Shown: one piece after another, positions 1 to 8,199 of the stretch
Layout of the letters: each line of letters begins with the position of its first letter
Position numbering within the stretch: the stretch's first letter is position 1
Source: Chitinophaga rhizophila
Lineage (GTDB): Bacteria; Bacteroidota; Bacteroidia; Chitinophagales; Chitinophagaceae
Assembly: GCF_019492185.1 (NCBI RefSeq)
Contig: NZ_JAICCF010000001.1
Coordinates: 372,001 to 436,000 of the forward strand
DNA length: 64,000 bases
Direction of reading: 5' to 3'
Made by a program: the position numbers and the translations under genes
The notes under the pieces: model-generated
Database searches by the model: none
What the model was told of the DNA's origin: nothing
Seen by the model: only the letters and a program-made list of their open reading frames with translations

Positions 1-537
1 GACGACTACGTGATCAGGGGGACGCCAAGACCTAAATGGTATGGCGGTATTACCAACAGCTTCCGTTATAAGGGCCTCACCCTGAGCACCTTCATTTATA
101 CGCGTATCGGACAGACGTACTTTGGCGGTTACCCAGGCACTTTCGGCAGGGATGAAAAAGACTTCTGGAGCTGGAATAACCAAAGCGGCAAATATCCTTT
201 ACAGATGCTGGGCAGCACAGGATATACCAATATCTCTTCCGCTATGCAATATGCCAGCGGTTCATTCGCCGTGGTAAGAAACATATCACTGACTTATGAT
301 CTGCCGGGCAGACTGCTGGGCAAAGCAAATATCAAAAGTGCACAGTTCAATGTACAGGTACTGAACCCGTTCATCTTTGGCGGCGAAGTGGTAAAAATGG
401 GCCTCAATCCTGACGACGAAACCAACTGGGCTTCGGAATCACAGCCTAACTCTTTTAACACAAATCCACTGGGTGGGATGAACAACAACACTATACTGCC
501 GCGCAGCATCGTACTCGGCTTAAGAGTAGGATTCTGA
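1..537 (+). CDS. SusC/RagA-type TonB-linked outer membrane protein, C-terminal part (5' truncated by window)
   Basis: This is the last ~178 residues of a TonB-dependent outer-membrane transporter; the reading frame is open back to base 1, so the gene starts outside the window. The visible part has alternating barrel-strand sequence, an RPKWYGGITNSF stretch typical of late SusC strands, and a final phenylalanine after GLRVG, the usual outer-membrane barrel end. It is followed 25 bp later by a SusD gene, the standard partner order. SusC imports oligomeric or otherwise large nutrients across the outer membrane; the substrate cannot be told from this fragment. The first in-frame start-like codon (GTG at 10) is internal and not a real start. 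Confidence 0.9.
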   Translation, partial: DDYVIRGTPRPKWYGGITNSFRYKGLTLSTFIYTRIGQTYFGGYPGTFGRDEKDFWSWNNQSGKYPLQMLGSTGYTNISSAMQYASGSFAVVRNISLTYDLPGRLLGKANIKSAQFNVQVLNPFIFGGEVVKMGLNPDDETNWASESQPNSFNTNPLGGMNNNTILPRSIVLGLRVGF

Positions 538-562
538 TCGTTCACGTTCTCAAAATACTGGT

Positions 563-2710
563 ATGAAAAAATACATCCTGATATTACTGCTTACTGCGAC
601 CGGCAGCTTCTCCTGTACAAAATTTCTTGAAGAAAAACAGGTAGCCAACCTTACGCAGGACTACTATAACAACGAAGACGGACTCAATGGCCTGATCAAC
701 GGCCTCTATGTATATGCACGTGTAAAACATGAGTGGGATGGCAATGGTGCAAGGCTAACGCAAGCCGAAACTGATGCCTATATGACCAGCGATAACACGT
801 ATGCAACCATGACGGCCACGCGTTACGGCTCTAACGTGAGCACCATCACAGGCAACGTCTATAACTACCTGGGCGCAGCCAATGCCAGCAATGCACCCAT
901 GGGCGCATACCCGCATATCAATAACTGTAACATTGCGCTGGATGTGATAGACAGGATCAGACCAGGCAGGTTTGGTACTGATGATGCTTACCGTACTATC
1001 AGAAGAGCAGAGATCCTGTTTCTGCGTGCCTGGGCCTATTACCTGATCACCAATCAGCTGGGTGATGCACCTTTGCTGCTTACTCCCAGAACGCAGGACA
1101 ACCAGGTATACCACTATCCTAAGGCCAAACTGGAAGACATCTATAAGCAGATCATCAGCGATATGAGACAGGCTTATAACGACCTACCGCTTTCGCTGGC
1201 AGACCGTGGCCGTGTTGGTAAACTGGCGGCAGGACATTTCCTGGCCAAATTATACCTCAACCGTGCGCAGGCAGCCCCTTTTATGAACAATGCGGAAAGA
1301 CACCTCGCCATGTTATATAAAGGTAGTGTAAACACAGACCTGGACTCGGCAATCGCCATCTCTACAGATGTGATCAATGCAGCAGGTGGGGCATCCGGAC
1401 TGGCACCTGACTACTGGACCCTGTTTGATCCTAAAGTAACAGAGACAACTCCGCACAAAGAAGTACTATGGGCAGCACAATTTGACGTGAACACCACCCT
1501 GAATGGCCGCTTCGGCAACCGCTCGGCTAACTACCATACCGGTAACTATACGGATGGTACAGGGGTCATCAGGGCTATGGCATACGGACGTCCTTTTGGT
1601 ACATTCAAACCTACAGACTTCGGTTACGACGTATTTACAGACAAAGTGAACGACTCCCGCTATTACAAGACATTCCAATACGAGTACCTCCGCAACGGCA
1701 CAGCAGGTTTTACCTGGAACGCGGCGGCAGCGGCCTGGTGGAATCTTAATAAACCAGCAGGTGAACCAACTGTTAATTCCGGCGACCCAAGAACGCTGCC
1801 TGGCAGAAGAGCACTGATTTACCTGGAGAACCAGCGATCAGAAGCACTGGACTCCACCACAGTGATGAGTCAGCCTTATCAGTTCATCGTAAGATGGGTC
1901 AGATCCAGTGTTACCGGCAGGTATTATTACCGCCTGAACTACAATCAGAATCCTATTGGTTTGAATACAGGCGCTCCTTCCCCTTATCTCTCAGTAAAGA
2001 AATATATTGATCCGATGAGAGGTGGTAGTGCAGACGAAAGCAACTTCAACAGTGAAAGCGGTACCAGGGATGCTATCCTTATCAGGCTGGCAGAAACCTA
2101 TCTGCTACGTGCAGAGGCTTATGGCCGTAAAGGCATGTATGACAGGGCGCTGGAAGACATCAACGTATTGCGTCAGCGGGCTGCCTTTAAGAGTGGAGAA
2201 AGCCGTCCGGATGTACTGGTACAATGGGAGCCCAAGGCTGCTTCCCTGAATGCGTCAGAGAAGTTGCCTCCTTACCCTGCGGATGGTAGCTCGTACAACG
2301 CTATCCGTGTTACAGCAAATCATTTCACGCCAGGTACGCCGGAAGCGCTGGCAGAACACTATGTACCTACCGCTACAAGTGTGCAGGATATGTTTATCCA
2401 TTTTATCTATAATGAAAAAACCAGGGAACACCTGGCAGAGGGTATGTTGTGGGAAGACCTGCACAATGCCGGCATCCTGTATGAGCGTATGGTATACCTG
2501 AACCAGATGGCATCTACCTTATCCGGCCGCTGGCCGATAGCCGATAATACGGCAAATGGCAACGGGCAGGATGGTAATGGTAAAGGGCAGATGAGAAAAG
2601 AATTTACATTCCGGCCATGGCCGAATGATTTCCTGAGACAGCTGACAGACGAAAACGGGCAGGCTCTGGATGCCTCAGCATTAGCCGCCTATCAGAATCC
2701 AGGGTATTAG
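563..2710 (+). CDS. RagB/SusD family nutrient-uptake outer membrane lipoprotein
   Basis: A 715-residue SusD-type surface lipoprotein that should bind substrate over the SusC pore encoded just upstream. The N-terminus is a lipoprotein signal ending at about Cys18 (SFSC), followed by the usual TKFLEE start of SusD proteins. A helical TPR-like region is visible (for example YRTIRRAEILFLRAWAYY near residue 150), and a second helical block with RLAETYLLRAEAYGRKG lies near residue 505, as is normal for the family. It is longer than most SusD proteins (about 500-600 residues). It is co-transcribed with the SusC gene and ended by a strong hairpin. The substrate is unknown, because no enzyme gene lies next to it in the window. 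Confidence 0.92.
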   Translation: MKKYILILLLTATGSFSCTKFLEEKQVANLTQDYYNNEDGLNGLINGLYVYARVKHEWDGNGARLTQAETDAYMTSDNTYATMTATRYGSNVSTITGNVYNYLGAANASNAPMGAYPHINNCNIALDVIDRIRPGRFGTDDAYRTIRRAEILFLRAWAYYLITNQLGDAPLLLTPRTQDNQVYHYPKAKLEDIYKQIISDMRQAYNDLPLSLADRGRVGKLAAGHFLAKLYLNRAQAAPFMNNAERHLAMLYKGSVNTDLDSAIAISTDVINAAGGASGLAPDYWTLFDPKVTETTPHKEVLWAAQFDVNTTLNGRFGNRSANYHTGNYTDGTGVIRAMAYGRPFGTFKPTDFGYDVFTDKVNDSRYYKTFQYEYLRNGTAGFTWNAAAAAWWNLNKPAGEPTVNSGDPRTLPGRRALIYLENQRSEALDSTTVMSQPYQFIVRWVRSSVTGRYYYRLNYNQNPIGLNTGAPSPYLSVKKYIDPMRGGSADESNFNSESGTRDAILIRLAETYLLRAEAYGRKGMYDRALEDINVLRQRAAFKSGESRPDVLVQWEPKAASLNASEKLPPYPADGSSYNAIRVTANHFTPGTPEALAEHYVPTATSVQDMFIHFIYNEKTREHLAEGMLWEDLHNAGILYERMVYLNQMASTLSGRWPIADNTANGNGQDGNGKGQMRKEFTFRPWPNDFLRQLTDENGQALDASALAAYQNPGY

Positions 2711-2720
2711 TGATGAATAA

Positions 2721-2755
2721 AAAGGGATCACGCGGGTTGTCGTGATCCCTTTACT
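2721..2755. terminator. Intrinsic terminator between convergent SusD and SDR genes
   Basis: A perfect 12-bp stem (AAAGGGATCACG, 2721-2732, with CGTGATCCCTTT, 2741-2752) around an 8-nt loop. The flanks are A-rich on the left and T-rich on the right, so it can serve both the SusD gene and the oppositely oriented SDR gene. Confidence 0.85.
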
Positions 2756-2808
2756 TTATTCAAAATGGCAATCAAAGCCTATAACGGTATTTACCGCATA
2801 CAAGCAAC

Positions 2809-3828
2809 CTACTGCTCTTTGTTCCGCTTTATCTTTTTATGTGCTTTCGTACGTTCCTTGGCCCCGTCATCTATCCCTGTTCCTGTCTGCATGGGTTGAT
2901 AGATAGCGCCCACCGTATCTGCCACAGGAGGACCAAACTTAATCTGGTACCGGTTAGCTACATTACCCGTAATTCTTTCAGTTAAACGTGGCCACATCCG
3001 GTGCATGCCCCACATAGTGTGTGCTTTCCAGCCAACCGGCACCTCTTTTTTCGGACGCAGTGATTTACGGAGTACGGCATTCACTATTTTATCCGGAGGA
3101 TCCAGTGCTATCATAGATGGCGCACCACCGGTATAGTTACCGATATGCCTCCAGAATGGCGTATCGGCCGCCCAGGGTTCGATGGTCACTACCTTTATTT
3201 TCTTGTGTCCATCAATTCTTAGCTCCTGGCTCAAAGCAAGACCCAGATTCCTCACCCCTGCCTTTGAGGCGGTATAGGCAGCCTGATAAGCAACCGGCAC
3301 TTCGCTCTCCACAGAACCCATATTGATCAATGTACCATAGCCCTGTTTGCGGAATATGGCTATTGCTTCATAAGCACCGTATATAACACCTTTCATATTT
3401 ACATCAATAACCCGTACCTGATCGGCAGGTGGTACCTCCCAGAACTTGCCTACGGTAGCAATACCTGCCATATTGATCCAGACATCTACCTTACCAAACT
3501 TTTCAATAGCGGCCTGACTGAGACGTTTAACGTCCTCGGGATTGGAGGCATCGGCAGTAACAACAAGTGCTGTTCCTCCTGCGCGGTTAATGATCTCCGC
3601 AATTTCCTGTAGTACAGCGGTACGTCTGGCGGCAATCACAACATTAGCTTTATAAGCGCCCAACTGTTCGGCTACGCCCCGGCCAAAGCCACTGGATGCA
3701 CCCAGTATCACAAAAGTCTTCTGTTGTAATTTTCGCTGACCGGATTTACCAGGCTTCCAGGTAGTACAGCTGCTTATGATCAATACACATAGTATCAGCA
3801 GCAGGCATTCAAAATAGTTCTTACGCAT
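2809..3828 (-). CDS. SDR family NAD(P)-dependent oxidoreductase with lipoprotein-like N-terminus
   Basis: A 339-residue short-chain dehydrogenase. The Rossmann glycine motif is GASSGFG (43-49), followed by AARR at about 66-69 (an NADP-type pattern), NMAG (119-122) and the catalytic Ser172, Tyr185 and Lys189 (YTASK). The substrate is not predictable. The N-terminus is unusual for this normally cytosolic family: a hydrophobic stretch ends in IISSC (Cys21), a fair lipobox, followed by a basic linker before the fold. The ORF begins with a normal ATG at 3828. A later methionine start would cut into the fold, so the leader appears genuine. It stands alone and converges on the SusD gene. The extra ~50 C-terminal residues are basic and unstructured. 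Confidence 0.85.
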   Translation of the reverse strand: MRKNYFECLLLILCVLIISSCTTWKPGKSGQRKLQQKTFVILGASSGFGRGVAEQLGAYKANVVIAARRTAVLQEIAEIINRAGGTALVVTADASNPEDVKRLSQAAIEKFGKVDVWINMAGIATVGKFWEVPPADQVRVIDVNMKGVIYGAYEAIAIFRKQGYGTLINMGSVESEVPVAYQAAYTASKAGVRNLGLALSQELRIDGHKKIKVVTIEPWAADTPFWRHIGNYTGGAPSMIALDPPDKIVNAVLRKSLRPKKEVPVGWKAHTMWGMHRMWPRLTERITGNVANRYQIKFGPPVADTVGAIYQPMQTGTGIDDGAKERTKAHKKIKRNKEQ

Positions 3829-4025
3829 AATTCTTCAGATGTATCCAGTTACCGCCAAATCTTGTACCTACGGCTTTTCAGGCAGGAACGCTACCACAGT
3901 AAGGTTTTAACTACACCTTGCAGGTACGTTTGTCAACACTTCTCCCCACAAATGCACTATAACCCTCTCTTAAGAGCGACTGGCACAATTGCTGTTTTTC
4001 TATCAGTAACCTAAAATATGTGATT

Positions 4026-4400
4026 ATGAGATTTATCGGAACAAGAATGCACGGCTACCTTGATTACATCGTAGCAGTGCTGCTGATAGCGGCGCCATGG
4101 ATTTTGGGCTTTTATAACGGAGGGGCTGAATCGTGGGTACCGATCGGAATGGGTATTGCAACTATTATATATAGTTTGCTGACTGACTACGAGCTGGGCA
4201 TATACCGCAGGTTGAACATGAGTACCCATCTGACGCTGGATGTGATGTCGGGTATATTACTGGCATTATCTCCCTGGTTGTTTGGTTTTGCCGGAGAGGT
4301 GTGGCTACCACATGTGATTGTAGGTGTGTTTGAAATTGGTGCAGCATCGGCAACGAAGATCGTAGCAGGTCATAATGCGAAGAGTTTTGCAAATATTTAG
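4026..4400 (+). CDS. SPW repeat-containing small membrane protein
   Basis: A ~124-residue integral membrane protein with four hydrophobic segments. It carries two copies of the SPW-type motif, APWILGF near residue 25 and SPWLFGF near residue 83, each on a membrane helix, which is the signature of the SPW family (function unknown). I use ATG 4026; the frame also allows a GTG at 4020. The nearby ATG at 4018 runs straight into a stop. A terminator follows 24 bp after the stop, so it is probably a single-gene unit. Confidence 0.8.
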   Translation: MRFIGTRMHGYLDYIVAVLLIAAPWILGFYNGGAESWVPIGMGIATIIYSLLTDYELGIYRRLNMSTHLTLDVMSGILLALSPWLFGFAGEVWLPHVIVGVFEIGAASATKIVAGHNAKSFANI

Positions 4401-4424
4401 ATTCTATCTCAATTATCAGAAGAC

Positions 4425-4457
4425 GCACTCTCTGTCCAGGGAGTGCTTTTCTTTTTT
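4425..4457 (+). terminator. Intrinsic terminator after the SPW gene
   Basis: Stem from GCACTC (4425-4430) pairing with GAGTGC (4441-4446), extended inward by further pairs including one G-U, then the T-rich tract TTTTCTTTTTT (4447-4457). Confidence 0.8.
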
Positions 4458-4507
4458 ATATGCCACTGGTACGTCATTTGCTCCCTGTAAGACCTAAAAC
4501 ATGACCC

Positions 4508-5107
4508 ATGGCTAAAGTTGCAATCATCTATTACAGCCAGACAGGCACCACTCACCTGCTGGCAAAAGCAATTGAAGAAGGCGCAAAAGCTGCCGGCGCA
4601 GAGACCCGTCTGCTGAAAGTAAAGGAAACAGCTCCCGATGAATTATGGGGAAGCAACCCTGTATGGAAACAACACATTGAGGAAACTTCAGACATCGCGG
4701 AAGCAACCAATGACGACCTGGAATGGGCAGATGCCATTATTTTCGGCTCTCCTACCCGTTACGGATTGCCAGCGGCGCAGATCAAACAGTTTATTGATCA
4801 GACAGGCGCATTATGGGCGAAGGGAGCACTGACCAATAAAATCGGCTCTTCCTTTACTACCACTGCTACTTTACACGGCGGACAGGAAGCGACTATCCTT
4901 GCACTGAACACAGCCTTCTATCACTGGGGTATGATCATTGTTTCCCCTGGTTATGTAGAGCCCAGCCAGTTCGAGTCAGGTAACCCTTACGGCGCATCGT
5001 TTACGTCTAACAATGGTAAACTAGACCCTGACCAGGTGGCCATCACCGCTGCCAAGCTACAAGGACGAAGAGTTGCAGAAATAGCTGCCAAGTTCAAAGG
5101 CGCTTAA
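4508..5107 (+). CDS. wrbA: WrbA-type NAD(P)H:quinone oxidoreductase (flavodoxin fold)
   Basis: A 199-residue flavodoxin-like protein of the WrbA family, which carries FMN and reduces quinones by two electrons as a protection against oxidative stress. The FMN-phosphate loop is YSQTGTTHLLA (residues 9-19). The family block SPTRYGLP near residue 80 is present, with the downstream ATLHGGQEATI segment near residue 122. The length is that of the family, and the WrbA insertion with conserved TGALW is visible. The start ATG 4508 gives a complete beta-1 strand. It is a single gene between two hairpins, with no evident partner. A distant NAD(P)H flavodoxin reductase is the only realistic alternative. 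Confidence 0.92.
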   Translation: MAKVAIIYYSQTGTTHLLAKAIEEGAKAAGAETRLLKVKETAPDELWGSNPVWKQHIEETSDIAEATNDDLEWADAIIFGSPTRYGLPAAQIKQFIDQTGALWAKGALTNKIGSSFTTTATLHGGQEATILALNTAFYHWGMIIVSPGYVEPSQFESGNPYGASFTSNNGKLDPDQVAITAAKLQGRRVAEIAAKFKGA

Positions 5108-5116
5108 TGATACCGG

Positions 5117-5145
5117 GAGGGACTACATAGTCCCTCTTTTCTTTA
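5117..5145 (+). terminator. Intrinsic terminator after wrbA
   Basis: Perfect 8-bp stem GAGGGACT (5117-5124) and AGTCCCTC (5129-5136) with an ACAT loop, followed by TTTTCTTT. Confidence 0.85.
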
Positions 5146-5206
5146 CCGGCAAATAACCTTACCGGGAATACGGTATTCATGAAAAACAGTACTTTTAAAA
5201 TAAAAA

Positions 5207-6094
5207 ATGAGAAACGTATTCCTTTCGCTATGCCTGACCCTTTGTATACCCATACTGTTATTTGCCCAATCTGCAAAAAATGACATCCCCTTCACTTTAC
5301 TGGAATCAGGTCACCTGCTGGTGAAAGCACGCGTTGACGGCGTGGATGGTAACTTTATATTTGATACCGGCGCAGGACTGACCGTATTTACAAAGCCTTT
5401 CTTTGAAAAACTAAAGCAGGTAAAAAAGGAAGATGGTGGATATACTGGCTTCAGAGCTACCGGCGAGCGGCTGGATATTGACCTGTACCGTGTTAAAACC
5501 TTCGAGTTCGGGCACATTAAAAAGACAGATGAAGAAGTAAGTTATGTAGACGCTAACCTGGGAGGTATAGATGGTATCATCTCGCTGAAACTGGTCGAAT
5601 CGCTGCCATTTACCATTGACTTTGACAAAAAGGTACTGCATTTTGAATCTGCAAAGGAACTTGCGGCTATCAGGAAGAAGGCGCAATCTATCCCGGTACA
5701 GCTGGAGCAGTCCAGGAACAAGGCATTGACTATCTTCTCCTACTTCCGGATCAATGATACACTTCATCTGCAGCTGTCGCTGGATAGCGGCGCTGGTAAG
5801 GAAGTGTTCCGCCTGAACGCCAAATATCTGCAACAGCTGGGTGTAGATGTCAATGATACACTGAAGGTGAAAAAGTATGAGAAGAAAAGCGAGATCAATA
5901 CACAGCATGTGTCGCATATTTACCTGACAAAGCTGGATAAGATTGCGGCGGCGGAAGCACCGGCAGTGCAGCGTACTGATTTCCCGGTACAGTTCCTGGA
6001 GGGGTTGATTTATGATGGTATTATCTGGATCAACTGGCTGGGCAAACAGATCACTTTTGACCTGGATAACAAAGTACTGTTAGTACAACGTTAA
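5207..6094 (+). CDS. Retropepsin-like aspartyl protease family protein, secreted
   Basis: A 295-residue exported protein. A signal peptide covers residues 1-20 (ends LFA-Q). It has two aspartyl-protease half motifs: FDTGAG (Asp53) and LDSGAG (Asp193), each after a hydrophobic strand. This is the double-psi arrangement of bacterial retropepsin-like or pepsin-like periplasmic proteases, where the two Asp residues form one active site. No PDZ domain is present, although many Bacteroidota relatives have one. The substrate is unknown. It stands alone downstream of wrbA with its own start at 5207. The second motif having Ser instead of Thr after Asp is common and does not suggest inactivity. Confidence 0.8.
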   Translation: MRNVFLSLCLTLCIPILLFAQSAKNDIPFTLLESGHLLVKARVDGVDGNFIFDTGAGLTVFTKPFFEKLKQVKKEDGGYTGFRATGERLDIDLYRVKTFEFGHIKKTDEEVSYVDANLGGIDGIISLKLVESLPFTIDFDKKVLHFESAKELAAIRKKAQSIPVQLEQSRNKALTIFSYFRINDTLHLQLSLDSGAGKEVFRLNAKYLQQLGVDVNDTLKVKKYEKKSEINTQHVSHIYLTKLDKIAAAEAPAVQRTDFPVQFLEGLIYDGIIWINWLGKQITFDLDNKVLLVQR

Positions 6095-6530
6095 CCGCTG
6101 GCGATTTAAGCAGATTTTAATGCTGCCATATAATGACCTCCGGTCAGGCCTGTACGTGCGGGCTGGCCGGAGGTTATCATTTACAGGATATTATGTCGGT
6201 TTGACGGGAAAAACGTCTTTTCGGCTATACATGAACAATCCATCGACAATGATATTATTTTATCTAACCAGGTCACGTCTTCGTCGCTTCGCCGTCGCGT
6301 CTTCGCCGCTAGTTCGTCCCTTGTTCGAATGCTGTGCATCCGGAATAAAAAGACACTACTATTGACAACCAATCACTTGCACACAACAGGGTATGATATA
6401 TTGTAAATTACTCATGTTAAAATGATATCAGCGCCTGATAGTATTCCGCCAGGGCAGCAATTTTAAAAATTGATTAAAATTTGCCGCTCCATCTTTTCCG
6501 TTTCAAAGATTTCCTAGTTTTGATTTCCAA
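6095..6530 (+). other. Intergenic stretch with an inverted repeat and a CGTC/CTTCG-rich patch
   Basis: No convincing gene. It contains an imperfect hairpin (left arm ACCTCCGGTCAG 6136-6147, right arm CTGGCCGGAGGT 6163-6174) that may end the protease transcript although no T-run follows. A short low-complexity patch rich in CGTC and CTTCG lies at about 6272-6315. A perfect Bacteroidota -7 element (TAGTTTTG, 6515-6522) lies just before the next gene, but I found no -33 partner at the right distance. Confidence 0.5.
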
Positions 6531-6926
6531 ATGAGACTAGCTGTATTTTTTATGTACCTGTGCTTCCTGCTATCTGGCGGGAATGAAACTAATCGGGCAG
6601 GTACGTATCAGCACAGCGCAGACTATACGCTGCTTACAGCGACGGCGGTGCAACCGGACAGCCACTTTACTGCCGGCGACCGGAATGATGCTTTTTTCAG
6701 GGATACCCGTCCGGTCACAGAAGATGAATTTATCATCAGTGAAGAAGTGGAAGATGAGGATCCGAACAGTTATTTCAGCCCCAAAGTAAAACTGCTGTCC
6801 AGAAGCCGGAACGCATACGACTACCAGTCCAGCCTGAAGTACCTCCGCAGGTATTTTAAGGCTCCTCCCTCTTTTTCTGATCAGGCATCTTATAAGTATC
6901 TCACCCAGCGTGCACTAAGAATCTGA
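6531..6926 (+). CDS. Small secreted hypothetical protein
   Basis: A 131-residue protein that I do not recognise. It starts with a short hydrophobic segment (residues 1-16), probably a signal peptide. An acidic stretch around residue 68 (SEEVEDEDP) comes before a basic, aromatic C-terminal region with YLRRYFKAPPSF near residue 105. No known motif is visible. It lies 165 bp ahead of the efflux operon on the same strand, so it could share its transcript. The ORF is intact and starts right after a possible -7 element, but coding is less certain than for its neighbours. Confidence 0.5.
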   Translation: MRLAVFFMYLCFLLSGGNETNRAGTYQHSADYTLLTATAVQPDSHFTAGDRNDAFFRDTRPVTEDEFIISEEVEDEDPNSYFSPKVKLLSRSRNAYDYQSSLKYLRRYFKAPPSFSDQASYKYLTQRALRI

Positions 6927-7090
6927 TTGGCACTATACCTCAGTCTACGGAGGTGTATTAATAGGTGCCAGCCGGATGTATCCTATCCCTACTTCCCTGC
7001 TGCTTCATCTCATAGCTCCCATCTCCGGGACTGATGTTCATCCTTCCAAATCAAGCAGTTTAAGCAACCTATCGTTTATTATCAAATATC

Positions 7091-8173
7091 ATGAAGACAA
7101 TCGTCATGTTCACCAGCGTGTGTGCCCTGTTGTGGCATACCGGCTGCAAGCCACACCAGGAAGAAAAAGAAGAAGTGATCAGGTATACCGTTACCAGTCC
7201 GGTGGTAATGGATACTTCGTTCACCAAGGAATATGTATCCCAGATCCGCTCTGTCAGGAACATCGAACTAAGGGCCCAGGAGAAAGGTTATCTCGAAAAC
7301 ATCTACGTAGATGAGGGGCAGTATGTAAAGGCCGGACAGATATTGTTCCGGATCATGCCTAAACTGTACGAAGCAGAATTGCTAAAAGCGGAGGCGGAAG
7401 CCAAAGCCGCAGAAATTGAGCTGCAGAATGCCCAGACACTGGCAGACAAGAACATTGTGTCTAAAAATGAGCAGGCAATGGCGCAGGCCAAGCTGGATCA
7501 GGCAAAAGCTCAGATAGCATTGGCCAAACTGCACCTTTCCTTTACAGAGATCAGGGCTCCTTTTGATGGTACGATTGACCGCATTCCTAAAAAACTCGGT
7601 AGCCTGATAGATGAAGGAGAATTGCTCACCAGCCTGTCTGACAACAGCGAAATGTTTGCCTACTTCAACGTATCAGAACCAGAGTACCTTGAGTATCAGA
7701 CCAACGCCAAAAGCCGGGGAGACAATCATGTAAATCTGCTGCTGGCTAACAATCACCCGTTAGCCTATAAAGGCGAAGTGCAGGTAATAGAAAGTGAGTT
7801 TGACAATGAAACAGGCAATATCGCCTTCAGGGCAAAATTTCCCAATCCTGACAAGCTGCTGAAAAACGGTGAAACAGGTAAAGTGATGATGACGATGCCA
7901 TTGAAAGAAGCGCTGATCATACCGCAGAAAGCTACGTATGAGATCCAGGATAAGAAGTATGTATTTGTAGTAGATAAAAACAATGTGCTGCAATCAAAGA
8001 ACATCACTATCAGCGGAGAAATTCCAGACCTGTATGTGGTACAGAGCGGCTTATCCCAGAACGACAGGATACTGCTGGACGGTATCCAGAAAGTGAAGGA
8101 TGATGACAAGATCAAATATGAATATCTGGCTCCACAGGAAGTCATCTCTCACCTGCGGTTAAAAGCGGAATAA
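7091..8173 (+). CDS. RND efflux periplasmic adaptor (AcrA/MexA type)
   Basis: A 360-residue membrane-fusion protein that links the RND pump encoded next to it with the outer-membrane channel. The N-terminus is a lipoprotein signal with HTGC (Cys19). The lipoyl half motifs are visible at both ends of an alpha-helical hairpin: GYLENIYVDEGQYVKAGQ near residue 67 and IRAPFDGTIDRIPKKLGSL near residue 155. The hairpin between them is rich in Ala, Glu and Lys (residues about 95-145). Beta-barrel and membrane-proximal domains follow. The stop is 26 bp from the pump start, so this is the first gene of a three-gene operon. The substrate class is multidrug or organic, inferred from the HAE1-like pump. 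Confidence 0.92.
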   Translation: MKTIVMFTSVCALLWHTGCKPHQEEKEEVIRYTVTSPVVMDTSFTKEYVSQIRSVRNIELRAQEKGYLENIYVDEGQYVKAGQILFRIMPKLYEAELLKAEAEAKAAEIELQNAQTLADKNIVSKNEQAMAQAKLDQAKAQIALAKLHLSFTEIRAPFDGTIDRIPKKLGSLIDEGELLTSLSDNSEMFAYFNVSEPEYLEYQTNAKSRGDNHVNLLLANNHPLAYKGEVQVIESEFDNETGNIAFRAKFPNPDKLLKNGETGKVMMTMPLKEALIIPQKATYEIQDKKYVFVVDKNNVLQSKNITISGEIPDLYVVQSGLSQNDRILLDGIQKVKDDDKIKYEYLAPQEVISHLRLKAE

Positions 8174-8199
8174 TTCTTCATTCCAAACAGCGTAGATCA

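Noticed and set aside
2022..2501. Two plus-strand frames inside the SusD gene
   Set aside because: They are out-of-frame shadows of the SusD coding sequence, which is intact throughout.
6120..6365. 81-codon plus-strand frame in the gap after the protease gene
   Set aside because: It crosses the inverted repeat and the low-complexity patch, and the translation looks random.
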